64,000 nucleotides of DNA from Eledone cirrhosa (Eukaryota; Mollusca; Cephalopoda; Octopoda; Eledonidae), in contig OZ024741.1 of assembly GCA_964016885.1 (NCBI GenBank), positions 36,190,749 through 36,254,748 of the forward strand. The letters run 5' to 3'. Below, piece by piece: positions 40,701 to 54,060 of the stretch. The notes below the pieces were generated by a model. It ran no database searches, was not told the DNA's origin, and saw only the letters and a list, made by a program, of their open reading frames with translations. The number at the start of each line of letters is the position of its first letter. The first letter of the stretch is position 1. Both the position numbers and the translations under genes were made by a program.

Positions 40701-41846
40701 ACCTATGGACTCTTCAGCCTATGGAATCTTCACTCTAGGAACTCTTCAGCCTATGGACTCTTCAGTCTATGGACTATTCGGCCTATGAACTCTTTACCCT
40801 AAGAAATCTTCAGCCTGTGAATTCTTCACCCTAAGAACTCTTCAGCCTATGGGCTCTTCACCCTAAGAACTCTTCAGCCTATGAACTCTTCACCATACAA
40901 ACTCTTCAGCCTATGGACTCTTCACCCTAAGAACTCTTCAGCCTATGGACTCTTCATCCTATGAACTCTTCAGCCTATGGACTCTTCAGCCTATGGACTC
41001 TTCACACTAAGAACTCTTCAGCCTATGGACTCTTCAACCTAAAAACTCTTCAGTCTATGAATTCTTCAGTCTATGAACTCTTCAGCCCATGAACTGTTCA
41101 CCCTTAGAACTCTTCAGCCTATGAACTCTTCACCCTTAGAACTTTTCAGGCTATTATCTCTTCACCGAAGAACTCTTCAGCCTATGAACTCTTCACCCTA
41201 AGAACTCTTCAGCCTATGGACTCTTCAGCCTATGGACTCTTCACCCTAAGATGTCTTCAGCCTATGAACTGTTCACTCTTAGAAATCTTTAGCCTAAGAA
41301 CTCATCGGCCTATGAACTGTTCAGCCTATGGACTCTTCAGCCAATGAACTCTTCACCGTAAGAACTCTTCAGCCTATGAACTCTTCAACCTATGGACTAT
41401 TCAGCCTATGGATACTTCACCCTAAGAAATCTTCTGCCTATGAACTCTTCAGGCTATGAACTCTTCATTCTATGAACTCTTCACCCTAAGAACTCTTCGG
41501 CCTATGAACTCTTCACCCTAAGAACTATTCAGCCTATGGACTCATCAGCCTATGAACTCTTCACCCTAAGAACTCTTCACCCTAAGAACTCTTCGGCCTA
41601 TGAACTCTTCACCCTAAGAACTCTTCAGCCTAAGAACTCTTCAGCCTATGAACTCTTCACACTAAGAACTCTTCAGTCTATGAACTCTTCCACCTAAGGA
41701 CTCTTAAGTTTATGGACTCTTCACCCTAAGCACTCTTCACCCTAAGAACTCTTCAGCCTATGGACTATTCAGCCTCCGACTCTTCAGCCTATGGACTCTT
41801 CAGCCTATGGACTATTCAGCCTATGAACTCTTTACCCTAAGAACTC
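37790..41846 (+). repeat. 4.03-kb tandem unit, copy 2
   Basis: Copy of 33763-37789. It ends near 41846, where CTCTTTACCCTAAGAACTC is followed by CTGTGAACTCTTCGCCC (the order also seen at 31505) rather than by a new GCTAATGG landmark. Differences seen by eye are few: GGATACTTCACCC near 41410 against GGACACTTCACCC, and CAGCGTATGG near 40222 against CAGCCTATGG near 36165. At the latter site this copy agrees with the 9.2-kb region. Confidence 0.84.
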
Positions 41847-44800
41847 TTCAGCCTGTGAACTCTTCGCCCTAACTATTCTTCAGCCTATGGGCTCTTCACC
41901 CGAAGAACTATTCAGGCTATGGACTCTTCAGCCAATGAACTCCTCAACCTATGGACTCTTCAGCCTATGAACTCTTCACACTTAAAACTCTTCAGACTAT
42001 GAACTCTTCAGCCTATGGACTCTTCAGCCTATGGACTCTTCAGCCTATGAACCTTTCAGCCTATTGACTCTTCAGCCTAGGGACTCTTCACCCTAAGAAC
42101 TCTTCAGCCTATGGACTCTTCGGCCTATGAACTCTTCAGCCTATGATCTGTTCTGCCTATGAACTGTTCACCCTTAGAACTCTTCAGCCTAAGAACTCTT
42201 CACCCTAAGAACTCTTCAGCCTATGGACTCTTCAGTCTATAGATTCTTCAGCCTACGATCTCTTCAGCCTATGAACTCTTCAGGCTATTAACTCTTCACC
42301 CTAAGAACTCTTCAGCCTATGGACTCTTCAGCCTATGGACTCTTCAGCCTATGAACTCTTCAGCCTATGGACTCTTCAGCCTATGGACTCTTCACACTAA
42401 GAACTATTCAGCCTATGGAGTCTTCACCCTAAGAACTCTTCAGTCTATGAACTCTTCAGTCTATGAACTCTTCAGCCTATGAACTGTTCACCCTTAGAAC
42501 TCCTCAGCCTATGAACTCTTCAGCCTATGGACTCTTCAGCCTATGGACTCTTCACCCTAAGAAGTCTTCAGCCTATGAACTGTTCACTCTTAGAAATCTT
42601 TAGCCTAAGAACTGTTCAGCCTATGGACTCTTAAGCCTATGAACTATTCACCCTTAGATCTCTTCAGCCTATGAACTCTTCACACTAAGAACTCTTCAGC
42701 CTATGGTCTCTTCAGCCTATGAACTCTTCACCCTTAGAACTCTTCATGCTATTAACTCTTCACACTAAGAACTCTTCAGCCTATTAACATTTCACCCTAA
42801 GAACTATTCAGCCTATGGATTCTTCAAGCTATGGACTATTAGGCCTATGAACTCTTCACACTAAGAACTCTTCAGCCTATGAACTCTTCACCCTAAAAAC
42901 TCTTCAGCCTCTGAACTCTTCAGCCTATGAACTTTTCAGCCTATGGACTCTTCAGCCAATGAACTCTTCACCCTAAGAACTCTTCAGCCTATGAACTTTT
43001 CAACCTATGGCCTCTTCATCCTATGGACTCTTCATTCTAAGAACTCTTCAGCCTATGGACTCTTCAGCCTATGAACTCTTCACCCTAAGAACTCTTCAGC
43101 TTATGGACTCTTCAGCCTATGAATTCTTCAGCCTATTGTCTCTCCAGCCTATGGACTCTTCACGCTAATAATTCTTCAGCCTATGGAGTATTCTGCCTAT
43201 GAACTCTTCACCCTTAGAACTCTTCAGGCTATTAAATCTTCACCCTAAGAACTCTTCAGCCTATGGATTCTTCAGCCTATAGACTCTTAAGCCTATGAAC
43301 TCTTCACCCCAAGAATTCTTAAGCCTATGAACTCTTCAGCCTATGGACTCCTCAGCCAATGAACTCTTCACCCTAAGAACTCTTCAGCCTATGAATTCTT
43401 CAACCTATGGACTCTTCAGCCTATGGACTCTTCACTCTAAGAATTCTTCAGGCTATTAACTCTTCACCCTAAGAACTCTTCGGCCTATGAACTCTTCACC
43501 CTAAGAACTCTTCAACCTATGGACTCTTCAGCCTATGGACTCTTCATTCTAAGAACTCTTCAGCCTATGGACTCTTCAGCCTCTGAAATCTCCACCCTAA
43601 GAACTCTTCAGCTTGTGGAGTCTTCAGCCTATGAATTCTTCAGCCTATGGACTCATCAGCCCATGGACTCTTCACGCTAAGAATTCTTCAGCCTATGGAG
43701 TATTCTGCCTATGAACTCTTCACCCTTATTACTTTTCAGGCTATTAACTCTTCACCCTATGAACTCTTCAGCCTATGGACTCTTCAGCCAATGAACTCTT
43801 CACCCTAGGAACTCTTCAGCCTATGAACTCTTCAACATATGGACACTTCAGACAATGGACTCTTCATTCTAAGAACTCTTCAGCCTATGGACTCTTAAGC
43901 CTATGAATTCTTCACCCTAAGAACTCTTAAGCCTATCAACTCTTCAGCCTATGAACTCTTCAGCCTATGGACTCTTCAGTCTTTGGACTCTTCACGCTAA
44001 GAATTCTTCAGCCTATGGACTATTCTGCCTATGAATTCTTCACACTTAGAACTCTTCAGGCTATTAACTCTTCACCCTAAGAATTCTTCGGCCTATGAAC
44101 TCTTCACCCTATGAACTATTCAGCCTATGGACTCATCAGCCTATGAACTCTTCACCCTAAGAACTCTTCAGCCTATGAACTCTTCAGCCTATGAACTCTT
44201 CAGCTAATGGACTCTTCAGCCTATTAACTCTTCACACTAAGGACTGTTAAGTTTATGGACTCTTCACCCTAAGCACTCTTCACCCTAAGAACTCTTCAGC
44301 CTATGGACTATTCAGCCTCCGACTCTTCAGCCTATGGACTCATCAGCCTATGGACTATTCAGCCTATGAACTCTTTACCCTAAGAACTCTTCAGCCTGTG
44401 AACTCTTCGCCCTAAGTATTCTTCAGCCTATGGGCTCTTCACCCGAAGAACTATTCAGGCTATGGACTCTTCAGCCAATGAACTCCTCAACCTATGGACT
44501 CTTCAGCCTATGAACTCTTCACACTTAAAACTCTTCAGACTATGAACTCTTCAGCCTATGGACTCTTCAGCCTATGGACTCTTCAGCCTATGAACTTTTC
44601 AGCCTATTGACTCTTCAGCCTAGGGACTCTTCACCCTAAGAACTCTTCAGCCTATGGACTCTTCGGCCTATGAACTCTTCAGCCTATGATCTCTTCTGCC
44701 TATGAACTGTTCACCCTTAGAACTCTTCAGCCTAAGAACTCTTCACCCTAAGAACTCTTCAGCCTATGGACTCTTCAGTCTATAGATTCTTCAGCCTACG

Positions 44801-46892
44801 AACTCTTCAGCCTATGAACACATCAGGCTATTAACTCTTCACCCTAAGAACTCTTCAGCCTATGGACTCTTCAGCCTATGGACTCTTCACTCTATGGACT
44901 CTTCAGCCTATGGATTTTTCAGCCTATGAACTATTCAGCCTATGGACTTTCAGCCTATGGACTATTCACCCTAAGAACTCTTCAGCCTATGAACTCTTCA
45001 CCCTAAGCACTCTTCAGCCTATGAACTCTTCAGTCTATGAACTCTTCTGCCTATGAACTGTTCAGCCTTAGAACTCTTCAGCCTATGAACTCTTCACCCT
45101 CAGAACTCTTCAGCCTATGGACTCTTCAGTCTATAGACTCTTCAGCCTATGAACTTTTCACCCTATGGAATCTTCACCCTAAGCACATTTCAGCCTATGA
45201 ACTCTTCAGTCTATGGACGCTTCCTCCTATGAACTATTCAGCCTATGGACTCTTCAGCCTATGAACTCTTCACCCAAGAACTCTTCAGCCTATGGACTCT
45301 TCACCCTGAGAAGTCTTCAGCCTATGAACTGTTCACTCTTAGAACTCATCAGCCTAAGGACACTTCTCCCTAAGCACTCTTCAGCCTATGGACTCGTCAA
45401 CCTATATACTCCTCAGCCTATGGACACTTCAGGCTATGAACCCTATCACATTAAGAACTCTTGAGCCTATGAACTCTTCAGCCTATGAACTCTTCACCCT
45501 AAGAACTCTTCAGCCTATAGACTCTTCAGCCTATGAACTCTTAGGCCTATGGACTCTTCAGCCTATGGACTCTTCAGCCTATGAACTCTTCACCCTAAGA
45601 GCTCTTCAGCCAATGGACTCTTCAGCCTATGAACTCTTAGGCCTATGGACTCTTCAAGCCTATGGACTCTTCACACTAAGAATTCTTCAGCCTATGGACT
45701 ATTCACCCTAAGAACTCTTCAGCCTATGAACTCTTCAGTCTATGTACTCTTCAGCCTATGAACTCTTCACCCTTAGAACTCTACAGGCTATTATCTCTTC
45801 ACCCAAGAACTCTTCAGCCTATGAACTCTTCACCCTAAGAACCCTTCAGCCTATGGACTCTCAGCCTATGGACTCTTCACCCTAAGAAGTCTTCAGCCTA
45901 TGAACTGTTCACTATTAGAACTCTTTAGCCTAAGAACTGTTTAGCCTATGAACTCGTCAGCCTATGAACTCTTCAGCCTTAGACTCTTCAGCCCATGAAC
46001 TCTTCACACTAAGAACTCTTCAACCTATGGACTCTTCAGCCTATGAACTCTTCACCCATAGAACTCTTCACTCTATGAACTCTTCACCCTAAGATCTCAT
46101 CAGCCTATGAACTCTTCACTGTAAGAACTCCTCAGCCTATGGATTCTTCAGTCTATGGACTCTTAAGCCTATAAACTCTTCACCATTAGAACTCTTCAGC
46201 CTATGAACTCTTCACCCTAAGAACTCTTCAGCCTATGAACTCTTCATCCTAAGAACTCTTCAGCCTATGGACTCTTCAGCCTATGAACTCTTCACCCAAG
46301 AACTCTTCAGCCTATGAACTCTTCACCCTAAGAACTGTTCAGCCTATGAACTCTTCAGCCTATTAACTCTTCAGCCTATGGACTCTTCAGCCAATGAACT
46401 CTTCACCCTAAGAAATGTTCAGCCTATGAACTCTTGAACCTATGGACTCTTCAGCCTATGGAATCTTCACTCTAAGAACTCTTCAGCTTGTGAACTCTTC
46501 ACCCTAAGAACTCTTCAGCCTAATGAACTCTTCAGGCTATAAACTCTTCACTCTATGAACTCTTCACCCTAAGAACTCTTCAGCCTATGAACTCTTCACC
46601 ATAAAAATTCTTCAGCCTATGGACTCTTCACCCTAAGAACTCTTCAGCCTATGGACTCTTCAGCCTATGAACTCTTCAGCCTATGGACACTTCAGCCCAT
46701 GAACTCTTCACCCTAAGAACTCTTAAGCCTATGAAATCTTCAGGCTATGAACTCTTCAGCCTATGGACTCCTCAGCCAATGAACTCTTCACTCTAAGAAC
46801 TCTTCAGCTTATGGACTATTCAGCCTATGAACTATTCAGCCTATGGACTCTTCAGCCTATGGACTCTTCACGCTAAGAATTCTTCAGCCTAT
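41592..46892 (+). repeat. Copy of 31270-36442
   Basis: The offset is 10322 at the CCTAAGGACTCTTAAG landmark (31371 and 41693), 10450 at the open-frame marker (34412 and 44862) and 10450 at CGCTAAGAATTC (36421 and 46871). The 128-bp change equals eight monomers. It contains CAGCCTCCGACTC near 41771 and 44313 and GCTAATGG at 44203. Its right part is also the first copy of the 3.2-kb tandem pair that follows. Confidence 0.8.
43697..46892 (+). repeat. 3.2-kb tandem unit, copy 1 (3,196 bp)
   Basis: GGAGTATTCTGCC at 43697 recurs at 46893, and GCTAATGG at 44203 recurs at 47399, both 3196 bp apart. At the right end the variant order breaks: after CGCTAAGAATTCTTCAGCC the related copies (36430, 40490) have TATGGACTATTCTGCC, while here it is TATGGAGTATTCTGCC, which belongs to the unit's start. 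That marks the duplication join. Confidence 0.86.
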
Positions 46893-47843
46893 GGAGTATT
46901 CTGCCTATGAACTCTTCACCCTTATAACTTTTCAGGCTATTAACTCTTCACCCTATGAACTCTTCAGCCTATGGACTCTTCAGCCAATGAACTCTTCACC
47001 CTAGGAACTCTTCAGCCTATGAACTCTTCAACATATGGACACTTCAGACAATGGACTCTTCATTCTAAGAACTCTTCAGCCTATGGACTCTTAAGCCTAT
47101 GAATTCTTCACCCTAAGAACTCTTAAGCCTATCAACTCTTCAGCCTATGAACTCTTCAGCCTATGGACTCTTCAGTCTTTGGACTCTTCACGCTAAGAAT
47201 TCTTCAGCCTATGGACTATTCTGCCTATGAACTCTTCACACTTAGAACTCTTCAGGCTATTAACTCTTCACCCTAAGAACTCTTCGGCCTATGAACTCTT
47301 CACCCTATGAACTATTCAGCCTATGGACTCATCAGCCTATGAACTCTTCACCCTAAGAACTCTTCAGCCTATGAACTCTTCAGCCTATGAACTCTTCAGC
47401 TAATGGACTCTTCAGCCTATTAACTCTTCACACTAAGGACTGTTAAGTTTATGGACTCTTCACCCTAAGCACTCTTCACCCTAAGAACTCTTCAGCCTAT
47501 GGACTATTCAGCCTCCGACTCTTCAGCCTATGGACTCATCAGCCTATGGACTATTCAGCCTATGAACTCTTTACCCTAAGAACTCTTCAGCCTGTGAACT
47601 CTTCGCCCTAAGTATTCTTCAGCCTATGGGCTCTTCACCCGAAGTACTATTCAGGCTATGGACTCTTCAGCCAATGAACTCATCAACCTATGGACTCTTC
47701 AGCCTATGAACTCTTCACACTTAAAACTCTTCAGACTATGAACTCTTCAGCCTATGGACTCTTCAGCCTATGGACTCTTCAGCCTATGAACTTTTCAGCC
47801 TATTGACTCTTCAGCCTAGGGACTCTTCACCCTAAGAACTCTT

Positions 47844-48003
47844 CAGCCTGTGAATTCTTCACCCTAAGAACTCTTCAGCCTATGGGCTCTTCACCCTAAG
47901 AACTCTTCAGCCTATGAACTCTTCACCATACAAACTCTTCAGCCTATGGACTCTTCACCCTAAGAACTCTTCAGCCTAGGGACTCTTCACCCTAAGAACT
48001 CTT
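47844..48003 (+). repeat. 160-bp ectopic patch inside a satellite unit
   Basis: Ten monomers are absent from the sister copy at 44640. The first 128 bp (from CAGCCTGTGAATTC, including the rare CACCATACAAACTC monomer) follow the order found at 36754, 40811 and 50161. The last 32 bp repeat the two monomers just left of the patch (CAGCCTAGGGACTC then CACCCTAAGAACTC). A block transferred from another part of the array, with a short flanking duplication, fits best. Confidence 0.8.
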
Positions 48004-48307
48004 CAGCCTATGGACTCTTCGGCCTATGAACTCTTCAGCCTATGATCTCTTCTGCCTATGAACTGTTCACCCTTAGAACTCTTCAGCCTAAGAACTCTTC
48101 ACCCTAAGAACTCTTCAGCCTATGGACTCTTCAGTCTATAGATTCTTCAGCCTACGAACTCTTCAGCCTATGAACACATCAGGCTATTAACTCTTCACCC
48201 TAAGAACTCTTCAGCCTATGGACTCTTCAGCCTATGGACTCTTCACTCTATGGACTCTTCAGCCTATGGATTTTTCAGCCTATGAACTATTCAGCCTATG
48301 GACTTTC

Positions 48308-48322
48308 AGCCTATGGACACTT
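48308..48322 (+). other. Junction of a 399-bp in-register deletion
   Basis: Here TATGGACTTTCAGCCTATGG runs directly into ACACTTCCCCCTAAGC. In the sister copy the left part lies at about 44940 and the right part at about 45358. The missing 399 bp equals 24 monomers of 16 bp plus the 15-bp CACCCAAGAACTCTT monomer near 45272, so repeat register is kept. The join creates the frames at 48218-48421 and 48234-48668, which are chimeras of frames separate in the sister copy. Confidence 0.78.
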
Positions 48323-51300
48323 CCCCCTAAGCACTCTTCAGCCTATGGACTCGTCAACCTATATACTCCTCAGCCTATGGACACTTCAGGCTATGAACCC
48401 TATCACATTAAGAACTCTTGAGCCTATGAACTCTTCAGCCTATGAACTCTTCACCCTAAGAACTCTTCAGCCTATAGACTCTTCAGCCTATGAACTCTTA
48501 GGCCTATGGACTCTTCAGCCTATGGACTCTTCAGCCTATGAACTCTTCACCCTAAGAGCTCTTCAGCCAATGGACTCTTCAGCCTATGAACTCTTAGGCC
48601 TATGGACTCTTCAAGCCTATGGACTCTTCACACTAAGAATTCTTCAGCCTATGGACTATTCACCCTAAGAACTCTTCAGCCTATGAACTCTTCAGTCTAT
48701 GTACTCTTCAGCCTATGAACTCTTCACCCTTAGAACTCTACAGGCTATTATCTCTTCACCCAAGAACTCTTCAGCCTATGAACTCTTCACCCTAAGAACC
48801 CTTCAGCCTATGGACTCTCAGCCTATGGACTCTTCACCCTAAGAAGTCTTCAGCCTATGAACTGTTCACTATTAGAACTCTTTAGCCTAAGAACTGTTTA
48901 GCCTATGGACTCGTCAGCCTATGAACTCTTCAGCCTTAGACTCTTCAGCCCATGAACTCTTCACACTAAGAACTCTTCAACCTATGGACTCTTCAGCCTA
49001 TGAACTCTTCACCCATAGAACTCTTCACTCTATGAACTCTTCACCCTAAGATCTCATCAGCCTATGAACTCTTCACTGTAAGAACTCCTCAGCCTATGGA
49101 TTCTTCAGCCTATGGACTCTTAAGCCTATAAACTCTTCACCATTAGAACTCTTCAGCCTATGAACTCTTCACCCTAAGAACTCTTCAGCCTATGAACTCT
49201 TCATCCTAAGAACTCTTCAGCCTATGGACTCTTCAGCCTATGAACTCTTCACCCAAGAACTCTTCAGCCTATGAACTCTTCACCCTAAGAACTGTTCAGC
49301 CTATGAACTCTTCAGCCTATTAACTCTTCAGCCTATGGACTCTTCAGCCAATGAACTCTTCACCCTAAGAAATGTTCAGCCTATGAACTCTTCAACCTAT
49401 GGACTCTTCAGCCTATGGAATCTTCACTCTAAGAACTCTTCAGCTTGTGAACTCTTCACCCTAAGAACTCTTCAGCCTAATGAACTCTTCAGGCTATAAA
49501 CTCTTCACTCTATGAACTCTTCACCCTAAGAACTCTTCAGCCTATGAACTCTTCACCATAAGAATTCTTCAGCCTATGGACTCTTCACCCTAAAAACTCT
49601 TCAGCCTATGGACTCTTCAGCCTATGAACTCTTCAGCCTATGGACACTTCAGCCCATGAACTCTTCACCCTAAGAACTCTTAAGCCTATGAAATCTTCAG
49701 GCTATGAACTCTTCAGCCTATGGACTCCTCAGCCAATGAACTCTTCACTCTAAGAACTCTTCAGCTTATGGACTATTCAGCCTATGAACTATTCAGCCTA
49801 TGGACTCTTCAGCCTATGGACTCTTCACGCTAAGAATTCTTCAGCCTATGGACTATTCTGCCTATGAACTCTTCACCCTTAGAACTCTTCGGGCTATTAA
49901 CTCTTCACCCTAACATCTCATTAGCCTATGAACTCTTCACCTAAGAACTATTCAGCCTATGGACTCTTAAGCCTATGAGCTCTTCAGCCTATGGACTCTT
50001 CAGCCAATGAACTCTTCACCCTAAGAACTCTTCAGCCTATGAACTCTTCAACCTATGGACTCTTCAGCCTATGGACTCTTCACTCTAGGAACTCTTCAGC
50101 CTATGGACTCTTCAGTCTATGGACTATTCGGCCTATGAACTCTTTACCCTAAGAAATCTTCAGCCTGTGAATTCTTCACCCTAAGAACTCTTCAGCCTAT
50201 GGGCTCTTCACCCTAAGAACTCTTCAGCCTATGAACTCTTCACCATACAAACTCTTCAGCCTATGGACTCTTCACCCTAAGAACTCTTCGGCCTATGGAC
50301 TCTTCATCCTATGAACTCTTCAGCCTATGGACTCTTCAGCCTATGGACTCTTCACACTAAGAACTCTTCAGCCTATGGACTCTTCAACCTAAAAACTTTT
50401 CAGTCTATGAATTCTTCAGTCTATGAACTCTTCAGCCCATGAACTGTTCACCCTTAGAACTCTTCAGCCTATGAACTCTTCACCCTTAGAACTTTTCAGG
50501 CTATTATCTCTTCACCGAAGAACTCTTCAGCCTATGAACTCTTCACCCTAAGAACTCTTCAGCCTATGGACTCTTCACCCTAAGATGTCTTCAGCCTATG
50601 AACTGTTCACTCTTAAAAATCTTTAGCCTAAGAACTCATCGGCCTATGAAATGTTCAGCCTATGGACTCTTCAGCCAATGAACTCTTCACCGTATGAACT
50701 CTTCAGCCTATGAACTCTTCAACCTATGGACTCTTCAGCCTATGGACACTTCACCCTAAGAAATCTTCTGCCTATGAACTCTTCAGGCTATGAACTCTTC
50801 ATTCTATGAACTCTTCACCCTGAGAACTCTTCAGCCTATGAACTCTTCACCATAAAATTTCCTCAGCCTATGGACTCTTCACCCTAAGAACTCTTCACCC
50901 TAAGAACTCTTCAGCCTATGAACTCTTCAGTCTATGAACTCTTCAGCCTATGAACTCTTCACCTTTAGATCTCTTCAGCCTATGGACTCTTCACCCTAAG
51001 AAGTCTCAGCCTATTAACTCTTTACACTAAGAACTCTTCAGCCTATGACCTTTTCACCCTAAGAACACTTCAGCCTATGGACTCTTCAGCATATGGACTC
51101 TTCAGCCTAGAAGTCTTCACCCTTAGAACTCTTCAGGCTATTAACTCTTCACCCTAAGATCTCATCAGCCTATGAACTCTTCACCCTAAGAACTATTCAG
51201 CCTATGGACTCTTAAGCCTATGAACTCTTCAGCCTATGAACTCTTCAGCCTATGAATTTTTCTGCCTATCGACTCTTCAGCCAATGAACTCTTCACCCTA

Positions 51301-51472
51301 AGAACTCTTCAGCCTATCAACTCTTCAAACTATGGTCTCTTCAGCCTATGGACTCTTCACTCTAGGAACTCTTCAGCCTATGGAGTCTTCAGGCTATGGA
51401 CTCTTCGGCCTATGAACTCTTTACCCTAAGAAATCTTCAGCCTATGGGCTCTTCACCCTAAGAACTCTTCAG
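48315..51472 (+). repeat. Copy of 8457-11598
   Basis: The offset is 39858 at the left, 39859 at CACTGTAAG (9216 and 49075), and 39874 at AAGTCTCAGCCTATTAAC (11131 and 51005). It includes the stretch 50820-51472, which the 37.4-kb and 41.5-kb relatives have lost or replaced. It therefore joins the first-third and last-third versions of this order. It carries CATAAAATTTCCTCAGCC near 50850, which 10970 lacks. Confidence 0.8.
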
Positions 51473-51484
51473 CCTATGGACTCT

Positions 51485-52883
51485 TCATCCTATGAAATCT
51501 TCAGCCTATGGACTCTTCAGCCTGTGGATTCTTCAGCCTATAGACTCTTCAGCCTATAGATTCTTCAGCCTATGGAGACTTCCTCCTAAGCACTCTTAAG
51601 CCTATGGACTCTTCAACCTATATACTATTCAGCCTATGGACACTTCAGGCTATGAACTCTTCACATTAAGAACTCTTCAGCCTATGAACTCTTGAGCCTA
51701 TGAACTCTTCACCCTAAGAACTCTTCAGCCTATGGACTCTTCAGCCTATGAACTCTTAGGCCTATGGACTCTTCAGCCCATGGACTCTTCAGCCTATGAA
51801 TTCTTCACCCTAAGAACTCTTCAGCCTATGGACTCTTCAGCCTATGAACTCTTAGGCCTATGCACTCTTCAGCCTATGGATTCTTCACACTAAGAATACT
51901 TCAGCCTATGGACTCTTCACCCTAAGAACTCTTCAGCCTATGAACTCTTCAGTCTATGAACTCTTCAGCCTATGAGCTCTTCACCCTTAGAACTCTTCAG
52001 GCTATTATCTCTTCACCCAAGAACTCTTCAGCCTATGAACTCTTCACCCTAAGAACCCTTCAGCCTATGGACTCTCAGCCTATGGACTCTTAACACTAAG
52101 AAGTCTTCAGCCTATGAACTGTTCACTCTTAGAACTCTTTAGCCTAACAACTGTTTAGCCTATGGACTCGTCAGCCTATGAACTCTTCACCCTTAGACTC
52201 TTCAGCCCATGAACTCTTCACACTAAGAACTCTTCAACCTATGGACTCTTCAGCCTATGAACTCTTCACCCTTAGAACTCTTCAGGCTATTAACTCTTCA
52301 CCCTAAGATCTCATCAGCCTATGAACTCTTCACCCTAAGAAATCTTCAGCCTATGGATTCTTCAGCCTATGGACTCTTAAGCCTATGAACTCTTCACCCT
52401 AAGAACTGTTCAGCCTATGAACTCTTCAGCCTATTAACTCTTCAGCCTATGGACTCTTCAGCCAATGAACTCTTCACCCTAAGAACTCTTCAACCTATGA
52501 ACTCTTCAACCTATGGACTCTTCGGCCTATGGAATCTTCACTCTAAGAACTCTTCAGCCTGTGAACTCTTCACCCTAAGAACACTTCAGCCTAATGAACT
52601 CTTCAGGCTATGAACTCTTCACTCTATGAACTCTTCACCCTAAGAACTCTTCAGACTATGAACTCTTCAACCTATGGACTCTTCAGCCTATGTACTCTTC
52701 ACCGTAAGCACTCTTCAGCCTATGGACTCTTCACCCTAAGAACTCTTCAGTCTATGAACTCTTCAGCCTATGGACCCCTCAGCCAATGAACTCTTCACCC
52801 TAAGAACTCTTCAGCCTATGAACTCTTCAGCCTATGGACTCTTCAGTCTTTGGACTCTTCATCCTATGAACTCTTTACCCTAA
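51485..52883 (+). repeat. 1.4-kb block, copy 1, in the diverged right domain
   Basis: Shares variant order with 55449-56832 at an offset of 3964 (CCTGTGGATTC at 51521 and 55485) falling to 3947 (TGGACCCCTCAGCC at 52771 and 56718). Substitutions between the two copies are clearly more frequent than in the 3,835-bp or 4.03-kb pairs, for example GGAGACTTCCTCC against GGACACTTCCCCC. Confidence 0.72.
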
Positions 52884-53643
52884 GAACTCTTCAGCCTGTG
52901 AACTCTTCACCCTTAGAACTCTCAGCCTATGGACTCTTCACCCTAAGAAATCTTCAGCCTATGGACGCTTCAGCCTATGAACTCTTCAACCTATGGACTC
53001 TTCACCCTAAGAATTCTTCAGCCTATTAACTCTTCAGGCTATCAACTCTTCACTCTTTGAACTCTTCACCCTAAGGACTCTTCAGTCTATGAACTCTTCA
53101 CCATAAAAACACTTCAGCCTATGCAATCTTCACCCTAACAACTCTTCAGCCTATGGACTCTTCAGCCTATGGACTCTTCAGCCTGTGGATTCTTCAGCCT
53201 ATGGACTCTTCAGACTATAGACTCTTCACCCTATGGACACTTCAGCCTATGAACTCTTCACACTAAGAAATCTTCAGCCTATGAACTCTTCAGCCTATGG
53301 ACTCTTCACCATAAGAACTCTTCAGCTTATGGACTCTTCAGCCTATGAAGTCTTAAGCCTATGGACTCTTCAGCCTTTGGATTCTTCTCGCTAAGAATTC
53401 TTCAGCCTATGGACTATTCTGCCTATGAACTCTTCACCCTTAGAACTATTCGGGCTTTTAACTCTTTACCCTAAGAACCCTTCGGTCTATGAACTCTTCA
53501 CCCTAAGAACACTTCAGCCTATGGACTCTGCAGCCTATGGACTCATCAGCCTATGAACTCTTAACCCTAAGAACTCTTCAGCCTATGAACTCTTCCACCT
53601 ATGGACTCTTCAGCCTATGGACTCTTCGCCCTAAGCACTCTTC
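52742..53643 (+). repeat. 0.9-kb block, copy 1 (partner 57698-58628)
   Basis: TGGACCCCTCAGCC at 52771 and 57727, TATGCAATCTTCACCC at about 53120 and 58077, and the rare TTGGATTCTTCTCGC at 53377 and 58334 give an offset of 4956-4957. Near the right end the partner has two extra monomers. 53644-54060 holds further ordinary monomers, including GACCTATCGACTC near 53720, which recurs near 56968 and 58681. Confidence 0.72.
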
Positions 53644-54060
53644 AGCCTAATGACTCTTCACCCTAAGAACTCTTCAGCCAATGAACTCTTCACTCTAAGA
53701 AATCTTCAGCCTATAAACTCTTCGACCTATCGACTCTTCAGCCTATGGACTCTTCACTCTAAGAAATCTTCAGCCTATGAACTCTTCAGTCTTTGGACTC
53801 TTCAGCCTATGAACTCTTTACCCTAAGAACTCTTCAGCCTGTGAACTCTTCACCCTAAGAACTCTTCAGCCTATGGGCTCTTCACCCTAAGAAATCTTCA
53901 GCCTATGGACGCTTCAGCCTATGAACTCTTCACTCTATGAACTATTCACCCTAAGAACTCTTCAGCCTATGAACTCTTCACCATAAAAACTCTTCAGCCT
54001 ATGCACTCTTCACCCTAACAATTCTTCAGCCTATGGACTCTTCAGCCTATGGACTCTTCA

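Larger units (their letters stand above)
46893..49849 (+). repeat. 3.2-kb tandem unit, copy 2, rearranged (2,957 bp)
   Basis: Copy of 43697-46892 with two rearrangements: a 160-bp gain at 47844-48003 and a 399-bp loss at about 48315. The arithmetic closes exactly (3196 + 160 - 399 = 2957), matching CGCTAAGAATTC at 46871 and 49828. Right of 49849 the order continues without a break as in 9990-11598. Confidence 0.85.

Noticed and set aside
47844..48003. Insertion of foreign DNA at the 160-bp patch
   Set aside because: Every monomer in it is a normal satellite variant with close matches at 36754, 40811 and 50161.
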